Positions 1 to 12,412 of a stretch of 64,000 nt of DNA are shown piece by piece; the first letter of the stretch is position 1, and every line of letters begins with the position of its first letter. The notes under the pieces are model-generated. The model saw only the letters and a list, made by a program, of their open reading frames with translations. It was not told the DNA's origin and did not search any database. The stretch covers positions 3,882,001 to 3,946,000 of the forward strand of contig JAGYVD010000005.1 of NCBI GenBank assembly GCA_021209875.1, written 5' to 3'. The position numbers and the translations under genes were made by a program. Source of the DNA: Rosellinia necatrix (lineage: Eukaryota > Ascomycota > Sordariomycetes > Xylariales > Xylariaceae).

Positions 1-664
1 CGACCCTAGCGTCGTGCACCCCGACGCCGTCGGGCTCAAACCGAGGGACTTCGCTAAACTAGTTCCGCCGACGGCTTGGCTCAACGACGATTGTGTACAC
101 TCCACTCTCTGTTGTCTCGCCGCTTATGTTAACAAACAGGCCAACGTGAAGCCCAAAGTTGACCCCCCCAAATGTGTTGCCATTTCGTCTCTGTACTGGG
201 ACGCCTTCTGTGGTGAGTATAAGAAACTCTACCCGCGTCCATTTAGCCGCAAATGGAATATGACACCGAGCAACTTCCTCGATATCGATACGGTTCTCAT
301 TCCTGTCAATTTGGGTGCTCACTGGACCCTCATTGTCATTCGGCCGTCTCGCAGAACAGTCTCATACATGGATTCCTTCCATTGTCGCAATGAGGTACAA
401 CTACAACACGCGTATACATGGCTACAGCTCTTCCTCGACGACAGATTCGTCGCCGACGACTGGCACACACAGGAATTTGGGGCGCCGAGACAGACAAACG
501 CATGGGACTGTGGCATGTTCGTCATCACGAACGCCATGTGCCTAGCCCTGGGCATCAGCCCCATGTGCTACAATGAAGACAAGATGCCGATTCAGCGGCA
601 GCGCATAGCAGCAATGCTATTGAATGGGGGATTCCACGGGGAATTTGATTTGAGCCACCTCTGA
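1..664 (+). CDS. ULP1: Ulp1-type (C48) cysteine protease, C-terminal catalytic domain, 5' partial
   Basis: The reading frame is open from base 2 and has no ATG start, so the gene begins left of the window. The visible 220 residues form a whole Ulp1/SENP catalytic domain. Counting from the GTG codon at base 14, there is a WLND substrate-groove motif (residues 22-25), the catalytic His103 in GAHWTLIVI, Asp120 in YMDSF, the oxyanion Gln160 and the nucleophile Cys166 in WDCGMF. Known family role: maturing SUMO and removing it from proteins, usually at the nuclear envelope. The triad is intact, so the enzyme should be active. The stop TGA is at 662-664. A Ulp1-like domain captured by a transposon is the alternative, but no element surrounds it here. 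Confidence 0.85.
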   Translation, partial: DPSVVHPDAVGLKPRDFAKLVPPTAWLNDDCVHSTLCCLAAYVNKQANVKPKVDPPKCVAISSLYWDAFCGEYKKLYPRPFSRKWNMTPSNFLDIDTVLIPVNLGAHWTLIVIRPSRRTVSYMDSFHCRNEVQLQHAYTWLQLFLDDRFVADDWHTQEFGAPRQTNAWDCGMFVITNAMCLALGISPMCYNEDKMPIQRQRIAAMLLNGGFHGEFDLSHL

Positions 665-2794
665 ATCGGGGGGTTGGCATGGATGGTATAATTATGAGGC
701 GTTGGATGGCGTTTGGGTGGTTTTGTCTTGTTGCTCTTTTGCCCTTTTCTTGCCTTTTGCCGTTATGTTTCTTGTTGTTTGCGTGTGCTGTCTCTGTTTT
801 CGGTTTTCCTCTTCTTGTTTTCTTGTCTATTTGGTCTTGTTCAGAGATACCATATGATTAGGGGGGAATTGGTGAAGGCGGAAAAGGGCGATAGAAGAAA
901 TGTATGACTACGCGAGTATAAATACTCAAACCCATCAGAATAGCCGTCAATTATGATTATATTCTACGGCATATGCATGCGTTCCGATTGAATGCGTTGT
1001 GTGAACTGCTTCGGCCAAGTAGGCCAGAAGACTTCGTATGGTTAACGATTAATTATTTCCCTTGTTGGCGCAGATTAGAAAGTGAAGGTATACTCAGTTT
1101 ATAGTCGCGCGCGTACTTGTAGAACAAGACACAAACTTTGATCGTGTCAGACAGTCAAGGTAGTTACTAAGTTAGAGGGAGGTAGATACTCCGACCGCTT
1201 ACAACCCCACCAGCCATATATACGTGCTTCATTTTTTACGAAATGTTTGCCTACACATGTTCTTTTACAAGGGGATATAAAAAGCCGTCGGCAGGTTGAG
1301 ATTGCGTCGGGAAAGGCGAAGGCGACGCTGTCGATGGGCCGAACATGTTTTGTTTTGTTTTATTTGGATCCCCTCTAGTATATGTTTTTTTTTTCTTCTC
1401 TTTTCTTTTTTTTTTTTTTTAAGCTACATAGCTATCTATTAGAGATATGTTGACCGGAAGAGGATCCGCGGCGTTCAGAATGGGTAGGCAAATTAGGTAG
1501 GTTGTTTGCCCGGGGCGCGTTGATGATGGGGTCTTCGTATAGTGTCGGGGGGGAGGAGGGGAGGCGGATGGGGGAAGCCTTGGTCGTCGGGTCTAGTGGG
1601 GAGGAGTGGAGGGGGTTCTTTTCGAGTCGGTTGTGAGGGAGGGTTGTATGGGGTGTGGCAGACGGTGGAAGTGGTATGGGGCTCTTTGGATTGTATCCCC
1701 TTCCGGTTTGTTCCCGTCAGTACGTGTGTGCGTGCGCGGGTGTGTGGGTATGTGGGTGTTAGTGTGTCGGCTCAATCTAAGTCAAGGGGGAAGGGGGATC
1801 AAACGTGATCTGGTACGAAATCTTCCCATCGAGTTTATGCATCCCCGTCGAAGGGGAGGGGGTTCTCTATCCCACTCCATTCGTCGTAAATCGAGTTTTA
1901 GGGACGAATTGGCGGGTCCCCCTTTTCACGTGTCGAGTCCAGACGCGAGCAAACGTTTAGGTTGCCTGGCAAAGGAGTGCGTCGATTCACTCGCCATTCA
2001 GACCACGGTATTATTGCGAAGAGGAAACAGAGGTTGCAGGTTTCAACTGTCTGGATGATCTGAGGGTACTCGAATCGCGGCCGCCCGCTATTTCATAGGT
2101 GGGATTGGGTGTCTTGGGTTCCAGTATGTGGGTGGCTTCGCTGGTCTAACTAGGTAATTATAAAATACCTAGTATGTTTATCTAGGGCGGAAGCGAAAAG
2201 ATAGGTAGCGATAAACCACCGTGTAGGCTTGTTGGTAAATTGATCTTGCGAGATTCCCTAGTAGCTTCTCGAAGAGTTGCTTCTCGCAGAGTTACTGCCT
2301 TCCGTCTTCATTTCGATAATCTCAAGAACATTACTATTACACGCGGCTTCGCCGTGAACCGCAACTTCTAAACCATAGCCGATTAGAGCGAGATGTTGGT
2401 CGCAGTATCTTCTACTATATTTCAAACTGCAATCTGCCTGGGTATCTCCTAATAAATTTAATTACTTCATTAGCCTCCTTCTCCCCTCCCGCTCTCTAGG
2501 AACCGGAGCTATGGCCGGGCGGATCAAAAGCTATACCGCTGCCGTTGCTTTGCCATACTAGAAACAACACTATATTCAATAGCCGGGACACCGAGTTGGC
2601 TTGGTTGAAATAGCAGAGCCCTCCTTTAGAGACGCTCTTAATACAAGAGGTTTCTTCTCCCTAATTTTGATGAATATTCGCTACTAGAGAGGAGAGGACT
2701 ATTATTAATAGGGTTCACAATGCATCTTTTATTCTTCATCGTCTTTCCCTTTTTTTTTTTCTTTTTTTTCTACACCAGTCACCCTCAGGCGAAG
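665..2794. other. Gene-free stretch after the protease gene
   Basis: I see no credible exon in about 2.1 kb. It holds T-rich tracts (1387-1420), a G-rich part (1540-1620), a TATA-like string near 1273 that no ORF follows, and a T-rich tract at 2746-2771 just after the RING gene. The left part is probably the 3' UTR of the protease gene. Confidence 0.6.
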
Positions 2795-3097
2795 TTAGTA
2801 GTCCTCTAGCCTCAACACCTCGAGGCGCACTAGGTAGCCGTACTCGCTGTGCTTGGCGGGCATCCCGCAGGCCGGGCACCGGGGGTCGGGATCGCCCTGG
2901 AACTCGCGCCGCAGGCAACGGTACCCGTAACAGTGCCCGCAGGGCAGAATGGTGAACAACTCGATGCCGTCGTGGCTGGAGGCCGGGTCGTGGGTGGAGA
3001 GTTCGTTGTCGCACAGCTCGCAGGAGGCGACGATTCTATCACCTACGATCATGATCCCCATCCAGTCCTGGATTTGGTTGTTATATTGTTCCGGCAT
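2795..3097 (-). CDS. small RING-like zinc-finger protein
   Basis: A single exon of 100 codons starts at a true ATG (3097-3095). Zinc-ligand pairs are clear: C26-x2-C29, C53-x-H55, C61 and C74-x2-C77, the order of a RING finger. The position that normally holds the fifth ligand, two residues after H55, is Gly58; Cys56, directly after the His, could substitute. This CGHxxGxxCL variant recurs in fungal RING-like proteins. A RING would suggest ubiquitin-ligase activity or protein binding, but no substrate or partner domain is present. There is no membrane segment. The function is inferred from the finger only. Confidence 0.6.
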   Translation of the reverse strand: MPEQYNNQIQDWMGIMIVGDRIVASCELCDNELSTHDPASSHDGIELFTILPCGHCYGYRCLRREFQGDPDPRCPACGMPAKHSEYGYLVRLEVLRLEDY

Positions 3098-4506
3098 TAT
3101 GGAGATTTTTGTGAGAGTGTTCTCTGGGCTAAATTCACTGAATGAGAATGGTGGTTAGGCAATGCCTCTGTATGAATTACAGAGCAAATTATAGTTGCTG
3201 GGTGTGTTAGATGTGTCCTCTACGGTGGAACTTCTCACTGGGGGAGGGAGAGGAATTTCAAGTAGTACCTTAGGCCAAGGGCTCTTATAACGTAGAAAGA
3301 TCCCGAAAACATTCTCGTCGATCAATTTCTCATAATAGCATTGTTCGAGAATCCAGAGCCCACAGATAACTACGGCTAGATCTTTCAACAGGGGGGTTAG
3401 TGACAGCCTCCGACGACAAAGGCTACTGCGAACATGCCAGAATACCAAACACCAAGGCAATGTAATACAATTTCATTCTGCTGTACTACTAGGAAATAAT
3501 AGTAGGGAAAACACGGTCTCTTTATCAGTAAACACACTTCCACACCATTCGCGCTGCCAGCCTCAACTTGTAGTGGACGTCACTGAGCATCTGTTTAACA
3601 CGCCGACGCCTTGGCGACACCCTCCAAAATATTATCTCGAATACGGGGCAAGATTATAAAGGTAGGTAGTGGTGAGACGGAGCTATAACAGACGGCACAA
3701 TATCATCGCGGAAGACGGGCATTTTATAGGCAGAGGCCGACGACTATAGGGAATAATTGGTGCAGTTTAGTAAGAGAGGAGTAATATACAGCAGTGGTAT
3801 ACACTCACTAGTTACGGACCTATGACCACGAATTAGGGGTGCTTCGGGGGAAAGTATATGTGAGGCCGATCAGCCTTTGAAAACTTTCTTTTCTACGAAT
3901 AGGGTAGCCAGAAGGAGGCAATGATAGCATGCCTTGAGCCATCGATAAGTTCGACCGCCTTCACACGATCAACAGTCGTGGTGGCGCCAACATTTTTCAC
4001 CATATTTTTGCGCACCCTATACATATTTGTGTGCAAAAGCCGAATTCACCATGCCACCATATCCGTCTGACGAGAGATTGCAACTCACACAAAAGAAGAC
4101 TAATCGGGGAGAAAGTGTATCCCACCCCTCCCCTATCTAGTGAACCCCTCTGATGATCAGATGATCGATAGTGACCTGTGAAAATGAGACAAAAATTACC
4201 TAGGTCAACAGGAGTAGAGATCCTGAAACGCCAACCAATGCATGTCAATGTAGACTGGATATAACCGCCCTCGTGCCTCTCTTAACCTACCCCCGGTCCT
4301 CTTCCCGGTGTCTCGCCCGAGTTCTATACTCTAAATATTCGCGCGGGTATAATGGTCGGAAAAAGTTAATGTCTGCCCCCTGGCAGTTGGCCGTTTTGTT
4401 TTAGTTGCGTAAGTATGTTCGGGAATTCGATATAGGCTGAAACTTCGAGCACGGCCGTGCCTAGACAAACACAGACCAGCAGACCCGTGTGTCACACCGA
4501 GGCATC
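3098..4506. other. Gene-free stretch
   Basis: No exon can be supported. A 101-codon frame on the minus strand (3460-3155) begins only at TTG and has no recognisable domain. No repeat ends or RNA gene were seen. Confidence 0.55.
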
Positions 4507-7159
4507 CTAGTGGAGATGCATTACCTTCTTTGCCTTTTCGTACACCATCCACGTGATACTAAGCGCGGGTGCGACTTTCAGCAAGTTTGGCATCAAGCCC
4601 TTGTAGAGGCCTCGGAAACCTTCGTTTTTGACCGTTTTCTGAGCCACGTCCCAGATACCTGTGTATCGCGCTGGGTGCATGCTGGTGCCTTGCGTTTGAA
4701 GCCGGGTGCGGAGCACGTTGAGAGGATAGACAACCGAGGCACCGAAGGCACCGGATGAGGCTCCCATGATTCCCGTGACAAACGTGCTAGGTTGCGCATC
4801 TTCCTCATGGCAGCCGGTTGCCTTCGCCTTATATTGGATATAGGCTACTTTCAGCACCTCAAAGGTGCCCATATCAATTGCCGAGTAAGGGAACATGCCG
4901 ATTAACCCCATGGTAACACCGCGGTAAGCTGCCCGAACACCTCCTTCTGCGAGCATCGTACGGGCGGTTTGAAATAAGAGCGCATTGCCTCGAGCGCCCC
5001 CGGAGACATATTCGGATTGCAGACTAGATATTCGTCAACGATGGGGGCAAAACGGGAACTAAGGCGACACTAACCGGAACTTGAGTGTATCGAGAGGGTA
5101 GACGCAAAACCTAATGGCATACAAGTTAAACCTGACACACAAAGAGCAAGGGACAGCATGCTCACTGTGCAACCATTCCGGCGACACCTCCGGCGACAAA
5201 TTTGGAATAAGGGTTGATCTTATGAGGATCATTATGGCCTTCGAGGCCAGCTAATGCGTTCTTGGCGGCCTCGTATGCTCCGAACTAAACGGGATCTAAG
5301 TCATAGCTCTAGTCCCGAGACAACTAGAGTGCTTACTCTGATTGCCGTTTCCGGCATGATCTTGACAACGTTGAGTCCATTTCCTGTTCATTTAACCATA
5401 TCAGAAACGGTTGAAAATATGATTGGTGCCATTAACCTACCGGCGAAAAATCCCCTTAGACCTCCAGACTTATAGAGGTCGTTCACAGCCGCGATAAGTG
5501 GTCGCCCAGTGTTCTTCAAAGCCAGAACAGGCCGGCCTGTTTTCGCGGCAGCGAGAGCGGGATTGGCCTCAGATTTGGTGTTAACCAGTAGGTACACTTT
5601 AAGTCGGTCGAGGGGAGCGGTAGCGGTACGAGAAATGCCGCCCGCGACAGCTCCGGCAACAAAATAGCCTGGATCGGGGATGTAGTTTATCAGCACGGAT
5701 TTCTTGACCTTGTCACGTGTTGCAGTTTCAATCTGAGTGTCTTGAGAAGTGGAAAGGTCAGCTGGTATTGCTCCTCGCACCACATCAGACACGCTAGAGG
5801 GTGATCTAGACACGAGTGCGACATCGGGTACTCGAGTAAACGATTGTGATGTCGCTGGATTCATATTGTCTAGGTCATCGGTCGCTCGTAAAACATCCGG
5901 GCCGGGCGGATGTAGGAGGGTATCGAGGTCGGGCAAAGATGAAGATGAAGATGCAGATGAACTAAATGATGACAATGACAATGATGATGATGATGATGGA
6001 GATAGAGAGGAGTCGGAGGCTGTTAGAGATGTAGGGTTATGTCCTGACGACCGCCAAGTGGAAAAAGCGATTCTAATGATTGAACCAAAGAGCACGGATA
6101 GGAAAAAGCCTGTAGTCGTACCTATTCCCTCAAGGGACTTCTCGCTCATCACCGAGTCGCCTTCTGCACTGAGAGTAAGGATGTCTGAATAAAAGGTGAA
6201 AATAGTGTGCAGGGTTGTAGTAGACTCAGTGTTAGGCATAAAAAGTAAAAAGTTTCTAACATTGGGCATTGTCAGCATTCTGCTCAAATGTACAGACCAA
6301 AGCAAAGCTAATGGCGGCATTGTAATGGCAAGGCAAGGAACATGCTTTAATACAATTTGTATATCGAAGAGTTTAAAAGCAGGCATGCAGGCGGCTTATG
6401 ATATATCACCCATAAAGCGCCAATTCACATGATGTTCAGCAGATAAAAGTCGAGCTGGTAGGTAAACATACCGCCATTCTTCATAAGTAATGAATCCATC
6501 GCTATTGTGGTCGATATCTTTAAAGAACTCGTCGAGTCTGCGATTTGGCACTGCTAGGCCAGCCTTATGAAGGGCAGCTTGGAGCTCCTCCTTATCAAGC
6601 TTGCCGTTCTTATCTCGGTCGATGGATCGGAAGAGATGGAAAAGCTGTCGTTCGGCCGCTTCAACGAAGATACGGAACTCTGGGTTGCTATGTTAGCATA
6701 GGCTATGCGAAGAATTCGATGCGCAGGCGAACGTGTGAACGGGTGAATAAGTGGACAGAGGCTTTTTTCTATTCTAGGATAGAGCACATGTATATGAGTG
6801 TGGACAGACCTTCGTACTGAATCTTGCCGTCACCGTCGGTATCTACAGCCTTTGTTATGTTCTTGAGCAGCTCGTCGGCATTTTTCAAGGCTGAGAAGAA
6901 CGTAAGTCAGCAAATGCGCGCGTTCGAGACATTCGAGGCAATCGAGGCAATCGAGGCAACCGAGGCGGGGAAGCTGAAGAGCCGGCTGTAACTCACGGTG
7001 ATCGATTTTCTTCAGTCCTCTCTGCAAGCCCTTCCAATCCAGCTCGCCCTTGCCTTGGTAGTCAAGCTGCTTCCAGAGCCGCTCGACTCGGGCATCGCGC
7101 TCGTCCTGCGACTCGGTCATTTCCATCTCCAGTTCAGAGACCAGGTCGGGAAGCTTCAT
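4507..7159 (-). CDS. SAL1: calcium-dependent mitochondrial carrier (SAL1/SCaMC type)
   Basis: Eight exons join in frame: 7159-6997, 6890-6810, 6679-6472, 6255-5441, 5383-5337, 5284-5166, 5110-5075 and 5023-4507, giving 661 residues. The N-terminal half has one degenerate and three canonical EF hands (loops DTDGDGKIQYEE, DRDKNGKLDKEE, DHNSDGFITYEE). The C-terminal half has three mitochondrial-carrier repeats with signatures APLDRLK, YPLDTLK and YPLNVLR. Known family role: Ca2+-activated exchange of ATP-Mg or ADP for phosphate across the inner mitochondrial membrane. A Ser-rich and then acidic linker in exon 4 separates the halves. Exon joins restore family motifs such as IDHPLKNAD and GNGLNVVKIMPE, which supports each splice site. 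The gene is divergent from ssn8. Confidence 0.93.
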
Positions 7160-8023
7160 GCTGGGTGCTCATGACAGCATGGAAGACGGGATCAGTCCGG
7201 GGCTATGATCCGATCATCGTAGGGCAGGGCATTCGACCGTGGTTCGCATTCGTGTCGGGACGCATTCCTTCGAGGGCGCGGGTAAGGGTAAAGCCTCAAG
7301 ACTGACGTAGGTTGTTGGCTTACATACAATAGGCCAAGGGTTGCGCGCAAAAGAACCACTCCTGCACAATCAAACGTCAAATGTGCCAAGAAGTGAACAA
7401 GGGTTCCCGAAAGACCGGATTGTGAATAACTGTAGGCCAATTGGCGTTTATCGTTTATCGCGGCTTGTGGGGTGGCCGAGAACTCCCGCTAACAGCCGCT
7501 TCACTAGAACAAGTGCTGGCCCGTGCACTACGTCATCGCACACAGTACAGGCAGACTCCCTTTAGCAGCACCGATACAGTATCAACTGCGGCTCTATTAT
7601 CACGGTATACTTGGATACGTACTTCGCGCCATGCAACCCCCTCCTTCCTGGGGGCCCGGGTTGAAATAGGTCCAATCTGCTTGCTTACCTCATGTAACCT
7701 GGTACCCTACCGACCCGGTACCTGCCGTGTCTGACACGACTTAAACGAAACAGCCTCCATCCCTTCGCATTCACCTTCGCTCTTTACCCAATTCTAGGTT
7801 TGATTGTACCGCTTTCCCACTCTCTCCCCCTTGCCATAACCGACGCCTACTCAAGGGGCGCGGAATCCTCCCTAGTAACTACAGATTCAGCCCTGCTGAA
7901 TTGGGAGCTTATAGACACAGCCGCCAATGTGACATGCTCACAATGTCTATGTAGCCAGTTGCCGCCATTCCGAGTCTTCTGTTACACGACACACCGGCCT
8001 GATACCGATACCACGAAACAGCC
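7160..8023. promoter_or_regulatory. shared upstream region of SAL1-like and ssn8 genes
   Basis: The 864 bp between two divergent start codons must hold both promoters and 5' UTRs. No TATA box at a convincing distance and no RNA gene was seen. The pyrimidine-rich part just before 8024 is likely the ssn8 leader. Confidence 0.45.
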
Positions 8024-9147
8024 ATGGCAGCAAACTACTGGGAGTCGACCCAGCGGCGCAACTGGCAATTCTCCAAAGACGAGCTTGCCCAAATGCGCGA
8101 CAAGCTCGAGGAGAGCGAGCAGAGTCTGGTACAGATGTTCCCCTTACCACAGCGGAGGCACCTGAGCATATATTTCAACCAACGTGAGGTTCACCGCTAT
8201 ACAGGTCGGGCGATAGTGACACCGTTCGCTAACTGCTTTCTGGCGTTTCAGAGCTCAACCGCCTCGGCAAACGACTCGGGGTAAGACAGCAGGCTCTTGC
8301 GACAGCCCAGATCTATCTCAAGCGTTTCTACTGCAAAGTCGAAATCCGCCGGACGAATCCCTACCTCGTCATCGCAACTGCACTATACCTAGCTTGCAAG
8401 ATGGAGGAGTGCCCACAACATATTCGGCTGGTTGTGTCGGAAGCACGATCTCTGTGGCCTGGTACGAATGTCCCCTCCTCCCTCCCTCCCTCCCTCATCT
8501 CTCTCCGCCTTGACGATAACACGAATTGGCTAACGAACGCAACATTTGGCTCTGTAGTAGATTTTCTAACTTTGGATATTTCACGTCTTGGCGAATGCGA
8601 GTTCTTCATGATCTCTGAAATGCATTCCCAGTTAATCGTCCACCAACCATACCGAACCCTAACAAGCCTCCAATCCGACTTTTACCTATCTCAAGATGAG
8701 ACTAATCTTGCGCTGTCTATTGTGAATGACCACTTTATGACTGATCTCCCCCTCCTATATCCGCCGCATATAATCGCCCTCACTGCGATCCTTCTCGCCC
8801 TCGTTCTACGTCCCAACAGTCCCGGCGGGACAGCAACAAATATGGCTGCAGCAACTGCTACACTAATGCAGGCTCAAGCGCAAGCACAGGCACAGGCGCC
8901 AGCTAGGGCTAGCGGCAGCAATAACACAGCCGCGGCTTCAGAAAAGGATAGGCAACAGGAAGCCCGAGTAACCAAAATGCACCGATACGCAACTTTTCTC
9001 ACAGAGAGTGTGGTCAATATCGAGGAAATGGTCGATTGCACCCAAGAACTGATCTCATTTTACGAATGCCAGGAGCAATATAATGACAAATTCACCCGAG
9101 AACAAATCAACCGCTTTGTAAAAGCCAGGGGGCTCGATAAACCCTAG
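8024..9147 (+). CDS. ssn8: cyclin C, RNA polymerase II Mediator kinase module
   Basis: Three exons (8024-8183, 8252-8461, 8561-9147) give 318 residues. The start MAANYWxSTQRRxW, the cyclin box with RVRQQxLATAQIYLKRFY-like and YLACKMEECPQHIR stretches, and DISRLGECEF are diagnostic of Ssn8/cyclin C. Known role: partner of Cdk8 in the Mediator kinase module, acting in the nucleus on transcription. An Ala-Gln repeat near residues 227-235 and a Ser/Asn-rich part interrupt the second cyclin fold, a loop that varies among fungi. Intron 2 holds a CCTC microsatellite near 8480-8502. Both introns splice in frame: phase 1 CA|G after exon 1 and G|AT before DFLTLD. Confidence 0.93.
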
Positions 9148-10050
9148 CATGTCTTCTTCAAACGATCTTTACATATATTGGTGATAGGGGAGGCTGCTCT
9201 TATTATTTGAAGGCACCCGCCGCTCGTACGTGATAATCGCCTCTCCCAGTATGGTGATTCCAATATATTCAAAGATGAGTGGTATGGGCACACGGCACCA
9301 TCCTATCTTAAGGCACACCTTGTTTTACAGCTGAAATGTTGTGTGCAGCTTATTATCGGGTGAGCAATAACATGTGTCCTTATATCCGAGGCCTTCGATG
9401 GGGCCCTCTAGAGTTACCATTAGAATCTCACTTTTTGTAGATCATGGTTATGCGATTCAGGGACTGGGCACCATCTACACAGGCAGAGACAGGGGCATGG
9501 GTTGCGGATTCCGTCGCCCCCAACACTCTGTATGCGGCCCCTCTAGTGCCAACAGATGTAATACATATAAACTACCTAGGTAGCGCTAGGCTAATAAAAC
9601 CACTTGCCAACAGAGTAGTTGAGAAGTCCCTAGCCGTGAAGCACGTTCAGTTTCACGTGCCAGCCTATGTCCCCATTTTTCACTTGCATTTCACACGTTA
9701 GGGCGACGCTCATGTAGACTAGATATAGATGTTTATTTATATGATTCCCAGATAAAAAACAAGTACATAAGCATTGATGTACTTTCGAGATCTAGCTACC
9801 ACAGTCGGCTGGGCAATCCGAATATTGGCACCTGAAGTTTATAACCACTTACTAGGTAGTAAGTCCAGCTGTTCATTTCTACTTGTACATCTACTACTGC
9901 CGTAATTGCCATGCTATACGAATGTTAAATCGCCTCAGTTATTTGCTTTCATTTATTGCACAAATAAGTAGCTAAACAAGATAAATGCAAGAGGATATCG
10001 CCGGAATTTTAGTCACTGTAGTTGTGAATATAATAGAGTCTCAACCCACG
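9148..10050. other. Gene-free stretch after ssn8
   Basis: No exon or RNA gene seen. It probably includes the ssn8 3' UTR. A CCTAGGTAG-type motif lies near 9578. Confidence 0.5.
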
Positions 10051-10268
10051 TGTCAGATATCGGTATCCCGGAGTGAGTAGACAGGCTTGTTCTAGGCAGC
10101 AGGGGGGGTGTAAGTGTTGTATTTAGGGCCCCATAGGGTAAACAATTGATTCCTGATCTCTTCAGGGCCCCCCCTTGGGTCCTAAAGGTCTTGTGTACAG
10201 CCAATTTCAGTACTGCAACCACCCTAGGTGTCGGGTAGTAGCTAGCAGTGACATAGCTGCGCCTGACA
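10051..10268 (+). mobile_element. solo LTR, family A copy 1
   Basis: A 218 bp unit begins TGTCAGATAT and ends GCGCCTGACA, so the ends form a 5-bp inverted repeat (TGTCA/TGACA). The same 5 bases, CCACG, flank both sides (10046-10050 and 10269-10273). Two diverged relatives are at 19483-19708 (opposite strand) and 20233-20454. Size, TG...CA ends and 5-bp target duplication fit a solo LTR left after recombination of a retrotransposon. No internal retroelement genes are present. Confidence 0.85.
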
Positions 10269-11527
10269 CCACGCTAGCATCCTTCTTCTCATCGTAGAGT
10301 AGAGTTGCCCTTATGGTGCGCGGTCTGGATTGCCTAGGCTGGATACCATTCACGAGCAACATTGATATCCTAAACTGAGCAATGAATCTATTTGTTCCGT
10401 CAGAATGATATGCTGCCGGTTTGTCACATTTGCCCCTATTATTCACATGGCGTTAGCCAAGGCAGATAGGCAATACAGATAAACAAAGTATACCTTGAAA
10501 CCTGGCAATCTACTACTAAGGGATAAGAGCTTATGTCATAGTCTTTTCTAATGGATTCTTCTATTTTGCACACTAAAAACAGTCGAGCGAGCGTGATCAT
10601 CCCATGACTCCCAGGCCGAGTTTAGCCCCAGGCGTCCATGGCCATACATAAGGGTGTAAGGAAATCGATGTTTTTTTGACGATATGCAACGAACTAACCC
10701 TAGAAGACGTGGTTCTCTAATTAATAGGACATTACCCATGGGCCATGGCTGGCGGAAATGCATTTTAAGTTCTCATCCGTAAAACCTACCCAAGCTACTA
10801 CAACCAGGATCCAACTTCTCGGAGGGCGGATTTAAAGACAGCGAGTGACAGGAATGTGAAAAGATGAAAACAAGAACAAGGGAAAGCGTAAAAGAGCATT
10901 CTGTTATCTCGGGAGCAAGATTGATTGGCATATTCAGAAGAAACTCTGGTTTTTATCGCCTAACTAAGGTAATAGGTACCTAATGCTATGAACACTATCG
11001 TCGCATGTGGTTTAAACTGCTGCGCCCCGCATCGTTCCACAGTCCAGTATTGTACGGGAAAATACTGTATTTAACAGCACTAGCAAAACAAACTCTAGTT
11101 AGTCATTCTATTATTTTTAAACCTAGTTTCTTATGCTAATATCGAGGATAGAAAGGCCATTGCTCTGAATGTTGTGAGACTCGAAAGAAGTTTTAGGCCG
11201 GCTTTGATTATTTTTAGGCTAGTTGCGGGGGGTGGTGGTAGGAGAACCTATCTGGTCATCGATTATTGCAGCTCAGAATATCGTGGTGATCATAAGAAAC
11301 GTATCAAATAATTAACTACCTGGGGGGATAAGCAATATGAGCAGTGTTCAGTTTTCATGTATCTGATGGAGCATCGTGTGACTTCTGAGGGTCACAGCAA
11401 CCTTCGCATCCCAGGTCCGAAGAATACAGACTAGTTAAGCTATGAGGTTCCCCACGACTCTGCACTGTTATTCACCAACATCGAAGCTGTAGTTAATGTA
11501 CATTGCCGCCCTTGAATTATCATGCCT
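10269..11527. other. Gene-free stretch
   Basis: No exon or RNA gene could be supported between the LTR and the methyltransferase relic. Confidence 0.5.
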
Positions 11528-12412
11528 CTACTTGGACTTTACATCTTCGGCCGGAACCCCTGGCTTATTAGCAGATATGGCTAGATAGTGCCAATGCCCC
11601 CGACCTCTAAACATCTTGACGCCAGCGACAGTATTGATGAACCACCGTTCGAGTCCGAAGAAGCGCACGATCAGGAACGGTATCCACGCGATAAGATAGA
11701 AGAATCAGGGTATGGGAATAATATTCTTCGAGTAGTCACGAACGATAACATCTTCGAAACCTGCTTCTTCCAGCATTCTTTTGAAAACGCCAGGATGTGA
11801 AATAGCATTGGTAGGCATAGCTGCGTAATTATTGATTTGGTCCATTGAGTGGGCCATATCCTGGGGCGAGTCTTCGCATGTATTGTGGTCGTATTCGAAT
11901 TGGACTAACCGACCGCCAGGCCTCAGGAGGCGATAGAACCCTTTGAGCACTGCCTCCGGATCAGTAGCATGCACGAATGTTTCCATGGTATATATCCCGT
12001 CAAAGGACTCGGAGCCTAGTGGCTCAAGGTTGTGATAGTCCATCTTTCGAACTCTAAGTTGTGCCGGGGGGACTCCAGCCTGTTCGAAGTTGAGGAAAGC
12101 CTTGTAGACGTGATGCTCCACGACATCGATCGCCTCGACGCGCAACTTATAGTTCTGCGCCATTCGCAACGCTACGTGCCCGACGCCGCGGCCGGGATCT
12201 AAGACTTGGGAGCCGGGCGGCAAAGCAAGTGCCTCTGCCAACTTGTCTTCCATTCTTCGAAGGCCTCGCGACAGCGGGAAAGGCCAGTATGTATCCTCAT
12301 CACAGTATCCAAAATGTCGAGTATCGCCAAGTAAAAGTCTGTACCCTATTCGCGACTCGAGGGAGTGGTAGTAGGTCTGCAGATTCGGATTTGAATTGAT
12401 GAGCGGCTCCAT
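11528..12412 (-). pseudogene. SAM-dependent methyltransferase (sterol-methyltransferase-like), broken by a stop codon
   Basis: From the ATG at 12412 a frame of 235 residues reads as a class I methyltransferase related to Erg6-like enzymes: RIGYRLLLGDTRHFGY, motif I at residues 72-79, GIYTMETFVHATDPEAVL, LRPGGRLVQFEYDH and NAISHPGVFKRMLEEAGF. A TGA at 11707-11705 then ends it. The same frame stays open for 58 more codons to a TAG at 11530-11528 and reads FFYLIAWIPFLIVRFFGLE...WHYLAISANKP, the usual membrane-touching tail of this family. A CGA-to-TGA change would explain the stop. Motif I reads DPGRGVGH, with Arg where the family usually has Cys. No intron that would remove the stop was found. 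The substrate is unknown. Confidence 0.75.

Noticed and set aside
3155..3460. 101-codon minus-strand frame
   Set aside because: It starts only at TTG, has no domain, and no splice partner was found.
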